64,000 bases of DNA, taken from positions 434,001-498,000 of the forward strand of contig JAWKZN010000002.1 of assembly GCA_041395945.1 (NCBI GenBank), given 5' to 3'. Shown in pieces: positions 51,558 through 59,902 of this stretch (the stretch's first letter is position 1; every line of letters begins with the position of its first letter). A program made the position numbers and the translations under genes. Source of the DNA: Pseudomonadales bacterium. GTDB taxonomy: Bacteria > Pseudomonadota > Gammaproteobacteria > Pseudomonadales > Azotimanducaceae. The notes beneath the pieces were generated by a model that saw only the letters and a program-made list of their open reading frames with translations, made no database searches and was not told the DNA's origin.

Positions 51558-52581
51558 TCATCTGCGCACAATCAAGGTCTTCGAAGGCCAGGAAGGCCCG
51601 CTCCAGATGCGGCCACCATATGCCGGCGGGGATGACGCTCGCGTAGACAACCACCTTCGTCAGCAGTCCGGCCACCATGAAGCGGTAGTCGTCCCAGACA
51701 GCTTTGAAGTCACAGTCGACTCCGAGCGATTGCAGAGCAGCCACATAGTCGGCAACCAGGGGCTTCTCGAAGCGCTGCCGGCGCTCGGGGAACCAGTGCA
51801 GGGCCATCATGTAGGCGAGATCAGCTGCACCGAAGTCCACACCCCAGAGTTGCCAGTCGATCAGGAGAGACACCCGGGACTCATCCTCCGGAATCAGAAA
51901 ATTCCACAGGTGAGCGTCGCCATGCACAACGGTCTGCCGTCCGGATCCCGCAAGTCGGGACTCGTGCAGGTGCGGATAGACGTCCGCCAGCCGCTCGATG
52001 AGAGCGCGCCTGCCCGGCGACAGCGCGTCTCCCAGCCGATCAATCAGATTCTGCGCGGACGATCTGATTCTCAGATCGTCCGCTTCCCGCCCGGCCCCTC
52101 TCGTCGCCCGCTCTGCATCCACGCGCACATCTCCCCACCAGTGCGCGTGCACACCGGCAAGCGCCTGCACCACCCGTACACAGTCTCGCTGCTGAAACGG
52201 CACCGGCCAGTCAGATCCGATAAAGGGTCCTGCCATGTCTTTCATCAGCAGCACCGCCAACCGGGTCCCGTCATCAACCAGATTTCCATAGATTTCGACG
52301 AGTGCATCCGGATTCTGACGCCGATCCTGATTCGCGAACGCATAGAAGCTCGCTTCCGCTCGACCTGCACGGAATATCGGAGCTTCCGTGACCTTCATCA
52401 GAGCGCGCTCGGGGCGCTTACCCGTGCTGTCAGCGCTGTAGGTCAGGCGCAGGTCATAAATCTTCGATGTGAAAGCGGTATAACTGCTCGGCGTCTGCAC
52501 AGCATTTTCCACAACACCACCGGTCAGCTGTCCCGACTCCAGCAGCATCCGGGTCAGCGTCTGTTCGTCCAGTGTGTTCAT
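51547..52581 (-). CDS. APH-fold phosphotransferase/kinase
   Basis: 344 residues. A small N-lobe with ALMKV (the ATP-binding Lys) is followed by the aminoglycoside-phosphotransferase catalytic loop VVHGDAHLWNFLI (Asp222, Asn227) and LIDWQLWG (Asp242, metal). Family members phosphorylate hydroxyls of small molecules; many lie in catabolic clusters and have nothing to do with antibiotics. Beside the rifampin-phosphotransferase-like gene it makes a pair of putative small-molecule kinases. Convergent with that gene. Confidence 0.87.
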   Translation of the reverse strand: MNTLDEQTLTRMLLESGQLTGGVVENAVQTPSSYTAFTSKIYDLRLTYSADSTGKRPERALMKVTEAPIFRAGRAEASFYAFANQDRRQNPDALVEIYGNLVDDGTRLAVLLMKDMAGPFIGSDWPVPFQQRDCVRVVQALAGVHAHWWGDVRVDAERATRGAGREADDLRIRSSAQNLIDRLGDALSPGRRALIERLADVYPHLHESRLAGSGRQTVVHGDAHLWNFLIPEDESRVSLLIDWQLWGVDFGAADLAYMMALHWFPERRQRFEKPLVADYVAALQSLGVDCDFKAVWDDYRFMVAGLLTKVVVYASVIPAGIWWPHLERAFLAFEDLDCAQMISR

Positions 52582-52901
52582 CTGTCGGGTTCCTTCGGTT
52601 GAATGCAGTTCGCGATTGTGTCGCTGAGATCTCTGTCTCGGCGATCGGGCACCGAGCTTAAGGGAATTGATCTGTCGATCGCAGACTGTTATAAATCCCG
52701 CACTTCGAAGACGGACGGAAGTGCGTCCTGGGCACCTTCGCTACCCCCCGCAGCTGATCCTCTCCCCGCCGCAACAGACAAACCACTGGACGAAATGTTG
52801 TGAGTTCGCACTCATTTCACCGGCTGGCTTGTTATGAAAGCCGGAGACGAGCAGTATCAGGAAGCCCTGTTTCGGGCGAATTCTTCTAAAGGGGGAGAAA
52901 A
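52582..52901. other. 320-base intergenic region
   Basis: The gap between the divergent APH-fold gene and the secreted protein gene holds no convincing gene. It contains a promoter candidate (52667-52695), a perfect 7-pair stem GCACTTC/GAAGTGC (52700-52706 and 52718-52724) and, closer to the secreted protein gene, CCGGCT...AGCCGG around 52820-52845 that could form a second hairpin. It may be a structured 5' leader. Confidence 0.5.
52667..52695 (+). promoter_or_regulatory. Sigma-70 promoter candidate
   Basis: TTGATC (52667-52672) and TATAAA (52690-52695) with 17-base spacing, close to consensus, about 205 bases before the secreted protein ATG. Confidence 0.5.
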
Positions 52902-53609
52902 ATGTTTAAAAAAACGCTGTTTCTAGCAGTAACCTGGTGTTTCGCCGCATCCGTAGTCGCCGACCCGGTCTCGGTCCGTTACGGCTTCAGTACCGATGGC
53001 CCACCTGCTGCGCTGATCGACTACATCAAGCAGGCCTCGGCTGTTCAGAACAAGCTCAATCCTGGGACCCAGCCAGAATTGTGGCTGAACACCTTCCACG
53101 GACCGAATACCTCCGGTGGCTCCGTCGTCGTCCAGTATCCGAGCATGGAGGCATTTGCCGCTGCGACGAAACGGAATCAGGAGAGTGCTGAATGGGCAGC
53201 CGCGCTGCAGAAAATGCCAGCCAGCGCCCAGCTGCGCTACACGGGTCTGAGCAACGTGCTCTGGCAGGAAGCAGACGCAAAGGTTGCTGCTGCTGGTGAA
53301 GTGATGATGATTTTCACTTTCGAAGTTCTGCAAGGCGGCACTGCTCCCCTGGTGGAGTTCGCCAAGAAAGCGGCGGCGACACAGGGAACGATCGGCGTGC
53401 AGAGCACTTTCAGAGTCGTCGCACCGACCCTGTCCGGGGACAACGTCGGTACGGCCACCGTGCTGGTACGGTATCCGAACCTGACAGCCTATGCCGAAGG
53501 GACGACCAAGCTTGCCGGCAACAAGACGTGGCAGGATCTTCTGGCCACTTTCCCTGCAGCAAACTACCGCATCAGCTACACGGCCCTGTCGACGGCGGCC
53601 GCTCTCTGA
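52902..53609 (+). CDS. Secreted protein with two ferredoxin-like (ABM/NIPSNAP-type) domains
   Basis: 235 residues with signal peptide (KTLFLAVTWCFAASVVA), start after AAGGGGGAG. The mature protein has two similar halves, each with a pattern such as VQYPSMEAFAAATKRNQESAEWAAAL and VRYPNLTAYAEGTTKLAGNKTWQDLL, recalling dimeric alpha/beta-barrel (ABM/NIPSNAP) units fused in one chain. No catalytic residues recognised. Likely periplasmic. Single gene with a long leader upstream and a hairpin after the stop. Confidence 0.65.
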   Translation: MFKKTLFLAVTWCFAASVVADPVSVRYGFSTDGPPAALIDYIKQASAVQNKLNPGTQPELWLNTFHGPNTSGGSVVVQYPSMEAFAAATKRNQESAEWAAALQKMPASAQLRYTGLSNVLWQEADAKVAAAGEVMMIFTFEVLQGGTAPLVEFAKKAAATQGTIGVQSTFRVVAPTLSGDNVGTATVLVRYPNLTAYAEGTTKLAGNKTWQDLLATFPAANYRISYTALSTAAAL

Positions 53610-53636
53610 TCTAATTTGTCCGGTGCTGGAGATCTG

Positions 53637-53664
53637 GCGGGTGCGTTGGCGACAGCGCACCCGC
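53637..53664. terminator. Strong hairpin downstream of the secreted protein gene
   Basis: GCGGGTGCG (53637-53645) and CGCACCCGC (53656-53664) form a perfect 9-pair stem with a 10-base loop, 28 bases after the stop. No T-run follows, so it resembles the hairpin at 32243-32274 as a probable 3' boundary rather than a classic terminator. Confidence 0.45.
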
Positions 53665-53670
53665 TTGCCG

Positions 53671-53787
53671 TTGGTGCGTGCACTTTATAAGCGACACGGT
53701 TTCACCGATTGCGGCCCCTTCGGCAACTACAAGCCAGACCCACACAGCCACTTCATGACCCGGGAAATCCAACAGCCTCTGAGGTGA
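53671..53787 (+). pseudogene. Remnant of a GNAT acetyltransferase gene (C-terminal end only)
   Basis: The frame reads LVRALYKRHGFTDCGPFG followed by NYKPDPHSHFMTREI, which is the final part of a GNAT N-acetyltransferase (LYxxxGFxxCxPFGxYxxDPxSxFM). The upstream part of the fold is absent: only 60 bases separate it from the stop of the secreted protein gene, and no start lies in a suitable place. It is a 5'-deleted gene remnant, 3 bases before the cyclase gene. Confidence 0.65.
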
Positions 53788-53790
53788 ACC

Positions 53791-54564
53791 ATGCGATTCG
53801 TCGATCTCTCCGTCTCCATCGAAAACAACGAACACACCGACCACCCGGGTGGCAGCCCGAAAGTCACCTACCGCACCCACCAGGAAACTGCCGGGGGACT
53901 GGCGCACTTTTTCGAGGGTCTGCAGCCCACCGATCTGCCGGACAGCGAAGGCTGGGCGGTAGAGACCATCACGCTGTCGACCCACAACGGCACTCACATG
54001 GACGCGCCCTGGCACTTCCACTCCACTACCGACCATGGCGCACGACGTGCGCCCTCCATCGACGAGACCCCCCTCGAGTACTGCTTCAAACCCGGCGTGA
54101 AACTGGACTTCCGGCATTTCGCAGACGGCTATCTGGTTTCAGCAGCGGATGTGGAGGCCGAACTCGTTCGCATCGGGCACACACTGCAGCCCCTCGACAT
54201 CGTGCTGGTGAACACCAGCGCTGGCGCATATTTCGGTAAACCGGGCTATGTGGATCGTGGCTGCGGCATGGGACGCGAAGCCACCCTCTATCTCACCGAG
54301 CGCGGAGTACGCGTAGTCGGCACAGATGGCTGGTCCTGGGATGCACCGTTCAAACACACCGCAGTGAAATGGCGCGAAAGCCATGATGCATCCATCATCT
54401 GGGAAGGGCATAAGGCAGGCCGGGAAATCCCCTACTGGCAGATGGAGAAACTGCACAACCTCGAAGCGCTGCCGGCTCATGGCTTCACCGTGGCCTGCTT
54501 CCCGGTGAAGATCGCCAGAGCGTCCGCCGGCTGGACACGGGCGGTGGCGATGTTCGAATCATAG
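53791..54564 (+). CDS. Cyclase-family protein (kynurenine formamidase-like)
   Basis: 257 residues. HNGTHMDAPWHF is the metal-binding HxGTHxDxPxH motif of the cyclase/KynB family, and RFVDLSVSIENNEHTDHPGG the conserved opening. In KynB it hydrolyses N-formylkynurenine; many homologues in catabolic clusters act on other amides or esters or have unknown roles. The ending GWTRAVAMFES is intact. Convergent with the QmcA gene (5 bases between stops). Confidence 0.87.
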   Translation: MRFVDLSVSIENNEHTDHPGGSPKVTYRTHQETAGGLAHFFEGLQPTDLPDSEGWAVETITLSTHNGTHMDAPWHFHSTTDHGARRAPSIDETPLEYCFKPGVKLDFRHFADGYLVSAADVEAELVRIGHTLQPLDIVLVNTSAGAYFGKPGYVDRGCGMGREATLYLTERGVRVVGTDGWSWDAPFKHTAVKWRESHDASIIWEGHKAGREIPYWQMEKLHNLEALPAHGFTVACFPVKIARASAGWTRAVAMFES

Positions 54565-54569
54565 CCCGA

Positions 54570-55505
54570 TCAGCCCGGCTGGGAGTCTCCGCGCACCTGA
54601 TTCATGGTGCTCATGGCAGTTGCAACCAGTGTGGCGACATCTCCGAGCTGGGCCGGCACGATCATGGTGTTATTGGTCTTGGCCAGCCGACCGAACTCTG
54701 TCACCCACTGCTCCGCCACCCGCAAGCTGACCGCATCCCGGCCACCCGGTTCGGATATGGCACTGGCGACCTCCCGCAGTCCGTGCGCTGTTGCCTCGGC
54801 AATGAGACGGATTTCCTGGGCCCGGCCTTCCGCCTCGTTGATCTGCCGCAGCTTTTCCGCTTCCGAAAGGTTGATTGTCTCCTGCTTCTCGCCTTCTGAG
54901 ACGTTGATGCGCGCCTGACGCTCGCCCTCTGACTGCGCCACCACGGCGCGCCGCTCCCGCTCAGCACGCATCTGCTTTTCCAGTGCGTCGCGCACCGATT
55001 CCGGAGGCATGATGTCCTTGATCTCGTAACGGAGAATCTTCACGCCCCAGGGTTCCGCCGCCCGGTCTACCGCATTCACCACCTGGGCGTTGATGGTTTC
55101 CCGTTCTTCGAAGGAGCGATCGAGTTCAATCTTGCCGATCTCGGAGCGCAGTGTGGTCTGGGCAAGCTGGGAGGTTGCAAACAGGTAGTTCTCGATACCA
55201 TAGCTGGCCGAGCGGGCGTCCACCACCTGCAGGTAGATCACCCCATCCACCGCCACCGCGATGTTGTCCTTGGTGATGCAGGTCTGGGAGGCCACATCGA
55301 AGGCCTGCTCCTTGAGGGTGTGCTTGTAGGCGACCCGGTCCACGAAGGGAATCAGGATATGAAAGCCGGCATCCAGAGTGCGTGAGAACTTGCCGAGGCG
55401 TTCGATCACGAACTGCTCCCGCTGGGGCACCACCCGGGCCGTTTTCGCCAGGGCAACGAGAACGACGACCGCAACACCAATACTCAGGATCAGGGAAATT
55501 TCCAC
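54570..55505 (-). CDS. qmcA: SPFH/Band 7 stomatin-like protein (QmcA)
   Basis: 311 residues. One N-terminal membrane anchor (about 3-20) is followed by the SPFH domain: VVPQREQFVIERLGKFSRTLDAGFHILIPFVDRV, DGVIYLQVVDA, then a Glu/Arg-rich coiled coil (ERRAVVAQSEGERQARINVSEGEKQETINL) that drives oligomer formation. Stomatins organise membrane microdomains and control proteolysis or transport. Paired with the NfeD gene upstream in the same direction, the usual bacterial arrangement. Confidence 0.93.
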   Translation of the reverse strand: MEISLILSIGVAVVVLVALAKTARVVPQREQFVIERLGKFSRTLDAGFHILIPFVDRVAYKHTLKEQAFDVASQTCITKDNIAVAVDGVIYLQVVDARSASYGIENYLFATSQLAQTTLRSEIGKIELDRSFEERETINAQVVNAVDRAAEPWGVKILRYEIKDIMPPESVRDALEKQMRAERERRAVVAQSEGERQARINVSEGEKQETINLSEAEKLRQINEAEGRAQEIRLIAEATAHGLREVASAISEPGGRDAVSLRVAEQWVTEFGRLAKTNNTMIVPAQLGDVATLVATAMSTMNQVRGDSQPG

Positions 55506-55561
55506 GGTGATCGGCTCTCCTTCCGGTGATCTGGCAGCTCAAAGATCAGTGATGACAGGAC

Positions 55562-56005
55562 TCAGTCGGCTACGGGCTCAATCTCCAGCAGCGAACCTTT
55601 ACGATCCGAAATGCGCGCAACCGATCCCGGCGGAAACAGCGCTGATGTGCTCTTCGAATCCCAGCTCGCCCCCCGATAGTCCACCTTTCCGCGACCCGGG
55701 CTGGCCGCATCGAAGCCGCTCGCTATGCGGACCTCATGGCCGATGAAGTCATCGTCCACATCAGCGGAAATCGTAGTGCCGACAAACCACTCCTGAAAAC
55801 GGCTGCGCAGCAGCAGCACGGAGCCCAGCGAGAGCGCGGCAAACATCAGATAGGGCAGTCCGTATGCGTCTGTCATGCCGGCCCACAGCAGCAGGCCGAC
55901 ACAGAGCGCGGCCAGGCCGAAAAAGACGACGATAAAACTGGTCAGCACGAATTCGGCGACGATCAGCACGAAGCCGACAAGTATCCAGATGAGGGCGATT
56001 TCCAT
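55562..56005 (-). CDS. NfeD-family membrane protein
   Basis: 147 residues with two or three membrane helices (about 5-25, 28-45 and 50-66) followed by an OB-fold domain (FIGHEVRIASGFDAASPGRGKVDYRGASWDSKS...FPPGSVARI). This is the short NfeD type (like YbbK's partner YbbL region) that accompanies stomatins in membrane-quality functions. The QmcA gene follows 56 bases downstream. Confidence 0.9.
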   Translation of the reverse strand: MEIALIWILVGFVLIVAEFVLTSFIVVFFGLAALCVGLLLWAGMTDAYGLPYLMFAALSLGSVLLLRSRFQEWFVGTTISADVDDDFIGHEVRIASGFDAASPGRGKVDYRGASWDSKSTSALFPPGSVARISDRKGSLLEIEPVAD

Positions 56006-56100
56006 GGCACAACGATAACCCCCGTCATCCGGGTTGCCAACCAGCCGGTGTGAAACTCACACTGGCACCACAATCCCGAAAAGCCCCGGAGGCCATCGCC

Positions 56101-57051
56101 ATGCACAAACGCACCACAGGACTTTCAGCAGAAAGACCGCTGGCAAAAAGACTTCCGCCGGGAAAGCCATTCAGCCACCGGCTACTGTTCGCCGGCGCAG
56201 GCCTGCTCCTGTTCGCCCACCTGGCCGCGGCGGCCGAAGTCATACCGTTGTACTCAGGTCCCGCCCCTGGCTCCGAAGACTGGGACCACCAGGAATCGCA
56301 ATACTATTCAGACATTTTCAGAACGGAAGTGGTCACCAACGTAAGCCACCCGACCCTGACCGCGTTTCTTCCCGACCCGGCCATCGCCAGCGGTACCGCG
56401 GTCATCATCGCCCCCGGCGGTGGATTCCATGCACTGTCGATCAACAGCGAAGGTAACGACGTCGCCCGCTGGCTGCAGCAACGCGGCGTGGCCGCCTTCG
56501 TACTCAGATATCGCCTGGTGCCCACCGGCAAAGACGGTGTGGCCGACATGGTCGCCAAAACTCCTGAGCAGACCCGCTCGGATATGGCCGCGATCGCACC
56601 ACTGTCCGGCGCCGACGGTCTGGCAGCGATGCGGCTGGTCCGCACCCGACACAGTGCCTTCGGCATCTCCCCGGATCGAATCGGGTTCATGGGATTTTCT
56701 GCCGGGGGCGCGGTGGCAACCCTGGTTGCTTCCCGCTACGACGCAGCCACACGCCCGGATTTCGTCGCACCCATCTACGCGGGTATCGGCATGATCGGAG
56801 ACACTCCGGTGCGCGAAGACGCACCACCGCTGTTCATCGTTGCAGCGACCGACGATCAACTCGATCTCGCCAGAGACAGTCTGACGCTTTACGGAAAATG
56901 GCTGGACGCGAAAAGGTCCGCCGAGCTGCACATCTATGCCAGCGGCGGACACGGCTTCGGCATGCGGCGCCAGGATCTGCCGACAGATCGCTGGATCGAT
57001 CGCTTCGGAGACTGGCTGGCCGCGCAGGGTCTGATGGCGGTAGCCCAATGA
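56101..57051 (+). CDS. Exported alpha/beta hydrolase (BD-FAE/acetyl-xylan-esterase-like)
   Basis: 316 residues from the ATG at 56101, preceded by GGAGG; the frame from 56050 is less likely. A signal-type segment (LLFAGAGLLLFAHLAAAA) is preceded by a rather long basic region. Catalytic features: APGGGFHALS (oxyanion), GFSAGGAVAT (Ser), and HGFGMRR (His), with IVAATDDQLDL providing the Asp. The pattern suits a periplasmic esterase removing acetyl or feruloyl groups from carbohydrates, but related enzymes act on peptides or other esters. Confidence 0.83.
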   Translation: MHKRTTGLSAERPLAKRLPPGKPFSHRLLFAGAGLLLFAHLAAAAEVIPLYSGPAPGSEDWDHQESQYYSDIFRTEVVTNVSHPTLTAFLPDPAIASGTAVIIAPGGGFHALSINSEGNDVARWLQQRGVAAFVLRYRLVPTGKDGVADMVAKTPEQTRSDMAAIAPLSGADGLAAMRLVRTRHSAFGISPDRIGFMGFSAGGAVATLVASRYDAATRPDFVAPIYAGIGMIGDTPVREDAPPLFIVAATDDQLDLARDSLTLYGKWLDAKRSAELHIYASGGHGFGMRRQDLPTDRWIDRFGDWLAAQGLMAVAQ

Positions 57052-57238
57052 GACGCCGGGAGTGCCGGGTCACCATCAGAGTGTGCGCAACCCTGCTCTT
57101 TGCAACCGGTGCAGCTGACACGATCCCGGAAGACGCTGGCTTCATCTGCCTTCCACCCGAAGCCATCGAGTATCAGACCGCGCCCGGCCCAGGGTGACGA
57201 CTACAGAGATATCGCCACCCCAATGAGGTCGCGGGCCG

Positions 57239-58450
57239 CTAATCCGGTTCGAACTCAGCACACAGCGTGCTGTCGACAATGGCCTCCGCGAGCCCCAGAC
57301 CATCCGCGATGCGCATGAGCACCTCCCGCTCTCTGGAGGTCGTGTGGCCTTCGGCCCGGGCCAGCAGACAGAGATCGCGCAGCACCTGCATTGCCTGAGA
57401 CGGACTGGCCGTTTCCCGCACCTGGCGCATCCGTTCCGGCAGACTCTTTTCGAGGGTGGCCACATCGAGACCTTCCTTGAGCGAGCCCCTGCCAAAGAAC
57501 TTCTCAAAGACTTCGACTTCTGCCTCGCTCGCCTGGCCATCCGCCAGTCCGATAAGAACCGCGCCTGCAAACAGCAGGCGACGCATGGCCTCATCTGCCT
57601 TGGTGCGACCCTGCATGTAGTTCGGATCCATGAGACCCATCACCCGCTGCACAGCCTGTTCAAGATCCTCGGCACTCACGCCGCCCGGCCGCGCAAACTC
57701 CGACTGGTCGAAGAGTTCGAGCGCCTTCACCCGCAGCGGACTGAAGGGATGGGTGGAAAACCAGTCTTCCTTCGGCGCCCCTTCCCCCGGCTTCTGATCG
57801 ATGACCTGCATCTCGTCCACCTGGGCGAGAAAGTCGTCGAGATGGAAGTCGATCGTGGTGCCGGTGAGACCCGATGCCAGCTTGAAGAGTGCGCGGGAGA
57901 CCGCCTTGATGTCCCTGGCACAGTGCGCACCGGCGCGGTCAGCCGAGATCTCCGCGTAGCGCGACCAGGTGAAAAGCGACAGCGCGAGTTTTGGATCCGG
58001 CCGGGCATTGCCCTGCAGTACCAGCCCGATGGGGATGTCGTGATGACGGTAGGCGTGATGACCCAGCTCATGGCCCACCACGAACTTCAGCTCGTTCTCA
58101 TCGAAGCCCTCGATGAGACTGGAGGAGAACATCACATAGAGATGCTTCTCTTCGGGCTTGAAGCACATCGCGTTGAACTGCGGACTGGCGAAAACATAAA
58201 GCTCGGGCTCGATGTCTATCTCGAGGCGCTCCACACATTCCCGGGCCATTTCGTGCAGGTCGGGCGCCATACGGGCACTCAGGCGCACCGAGGTAGACAG
58301 AAGCCTGCGCCGCAGGCCACTCGGATTGTCTTCCTCATGGCGCGCGATCTGTTCGTTGACCCGCCGGATCAGGGGATCGGTGAGCAGGGACTCCGCCATT
58401 TTCCGATCATTGATGCAGCGGATGCTGGCGGCATTGAACTGGTCTGGCAC
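57239..58450 (-). CDS. M48-family metallopeptidase with TerB-like C-terminal domain
   Basis: About 403 residues from a GTG at 58450; an ATG at 58399 is an alternative (386 residues). The zinc motif is HELGHH with a downstream Glu in EISADRAGAHCA, as in Ste24/HtpX-like M48 peptidases. No strong membrane segment is seen, unlike HtpX. From about residue 275 a helical region (FAGAVLIGLADGQASEAEVEVFEKFF...LCLLARAEGHTTSREREVLMRIADGLGL) has the DG/EG calcium-type repeats of TerB-like domains. Cytoplasmic peptidase, substrate unknown. Divergent from the serine hydrolase gene. Confidence 0.84.
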   Translation of the reverse strand: MPDQFNAASIRCINDRKMAESLLTDPLIRRVNEQIARHEEDNPSGLRRRLLSTSVRLSARMAPDLHEMARECVERLEIDIEPELYVFASPQFNAMCFKPEEKHLYVMFSSSLIEGFDENELKFVVGHELGHHAYRHHDIPIGLVLQGNARPDPKLALSLFTWSRYAEISADRAGAHCARDIKAVSRALFKLASGLTGTTIDFHLDDFLAQVDEMQVIDQKPGEGAPKEDWFSTHPFSPLRVKALELFDQSEFARPGGVSAEDLEQAVQRVMGLMDPNYMQGRTKADEAMRRLLFAGAVLIGLADGQASEAEVEVFEKFFGRGSLKEGLDVATLEKSLPERMRQVRETASPSQAMQVLRDLCLLARAEGHTTSREREVLMRIADGLGLAEAIVDSTLCAEFEPD

Positions 58451-58598
58451 GGCGGGGTCCGGTCGCTGAGTCAAAGTCCATGGTCGCCTCACCCCGGCGA
58501 AGTTGCAACGCGCGACGTCATTCCGCGGCGTCACCGATACAACAGGCTTGGGGTATAGTGGCGCGCTGAAATCGGCTTTCTACAGGAGAGGAACCCCA

Positions 58599-59885
58599 AT
58601 GCGCGCACCACTTTTACTCACTGCTGCACTGACACTGCTGTTCGCCATGGCCCCCGCCGGCCAGCTCGCAGCCAGAGACATTCCCGCCACCGCACCGGAA
58701 AAGGTCGGTATGTCAACCGAACGGCTGGCGCGCATCACCGAGATCACCCGGAAGTATGTGGACGAAGGCAAGCTGGCCGGCGTCATCACCATGGTGGCGC
58801 GCCACGGCAAACTGGTGCATTTCGAAGTGGTCGGCCATCGAGGTGTCGATGACCCCGCTCCGCTGACCAGGGACGCGCTGTTCCGCATCTATTCGATGAG
58901 CAAACCGATCACTGCAGTCGCACTCATGCAGCTCTACGAGCAGGGGCTCTTCCAGCTGTCGGACCCCATCTCGAAGTTCGTTCCTGAACTGGCGGATCTC
59001 AAGGTCCTCAATGGCGGTGGTGAACTGGAAGCCGCCAAGGGTCCGATCACCATGCAGCAACTGCTGACCCACACTGCGGGTTTTTCCTACGGATTCGATC
59101 CCAACGATCCGGTCGACAAGCTCTACCGGGAATCCGCCGCACTGGGCGCTGAGAATCTGGATGAATTTGCAGCCACCCTCGCCACCCTGCCGCTGAAGTA
59201 TCAGCCCGGTACCCGCTGGCATTACAGCGTGGCGGTGGATGTGACCGGACTCATCGTCCAGCGGATCAGCGGGCAACCCTTCGATGAATACCTGGACGAA
59301 CACATCTTCAAACCCCTGAAAATGGTTGATACCTCCTTCTCCGTGCCGGACAGCAAATTCGGCCGTTTCCTGCCCAACCATCGCTGGGATGCAAAGGCCA
59401 ACAAGCTCGTGGCCCTCGGGCCGGAATCCATCAGCAACTTCCAGAATGTCACTCTCTATTCGGGTGGCGGCGGTCTGGTCGGCACCGCCATGGATTACCT
59501 GCGATTCGCTGAAATGCTGCGCAACGGCGGCAGCCTCGACGGTGCGCGCATCCTCAGCCCGCGCACCATCGAGTTCATGACCATGAATCATCTGCCCGCC
59601 TCTGTTGCCGGCAGTGGCAGCGGTGAGTCGCCCACCCTTGCCGGAGCAGGCGCACTCAGAGGTTTCGGTTTCGGTCTCGGCTTCGGCCTGGTGACCGATG
59701 TCCCGGCCTCGGGCCAGATGGGCTCGGTGGGCGACTACTACTGGGGGGGCGCTGCCGGCACCATCTTCTGGGTAGACCCGGTGGAAGACTTTGTTGTGGT
59801 GTCGATGCTGCAGCTCATGGGCTCTCCCTGGCCGTTGCGCGCAGAGCTGAAGAACGCGGTAAACCAGGCCATCATCGGCGACTGA
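58599..59885 (+). CDS. Exported class-C beta-lactamase-fold serine hydrolase (EstB-like)
   Basis: 428 residues from the ATG at 58599, after AGGAGAGGAA. Signal peptide LLLTAALTLLFAMAPAGQLAA. The S99-M-S-K102 motif (IYSMSKPITA) and HYSVAVDV (Tyr of the YxN position) identify the serine beta-lactamase/carboxylesterase VIII fold. Homologues cleave short esters, D-amino acid peptides or beta-lactams; a lactamase function should not be assumed. Followed after 17 bases by an FAD-binding protein gene on the same strand. Confidence 0.86.
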   Translation: MRAPLLLTAALTLLFAMAPAGQLAARDIPATAPEKVGMSTERLARITEITRKYVDEGKLAGVITMVARHGKLVHFEVVGHRGVDDPAPLTRDALFRIYSMSKPITAVALMQLYEQGLFQLSDPISKFVPELADLKVLNGGGELEAAKGPITMQQLLTHTAGFSYGFDPNDPVDKLYRESAALGAENLDEFAATLATLPLKYQPGTRWHYSVAVDVTGLIVQRISGQPFDEYLDEHIFKPLKMVDTSFSVPDSKFGRFLPNHRWDAKANKLVALGPESISNFQNVTLYSGGGGLVGTAMDYLRFAEMLRNGGSLDGARILSPRTIEFMTMNHLPASVAGSGSGESPTLAGAGALRGFGFGLGFGLVTDVPASGQMGSVGDYYWGGAAGTIFWVDPVEDFVVVSMLQLMGSPWPLRAELKNAVNQAIIGD

Positions 59886-59902
59886 GGCAGGAGAAGCAGC
59901 GC

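Noticed and set aside
48855..52581. Rifampin and aminoglycoside resistance genes
   Set aside because: Fold similarity alone does not show resistance; neither protein can be tied to an antibiotic from the sequence.
57048..57197. 49-codon frame overlapping the esterase stop (ATGA)
   Set aside because: The overlap is suggestive but the peptide has no recognisable feature and no ribosome site of its own; support is too weak for a gene call.
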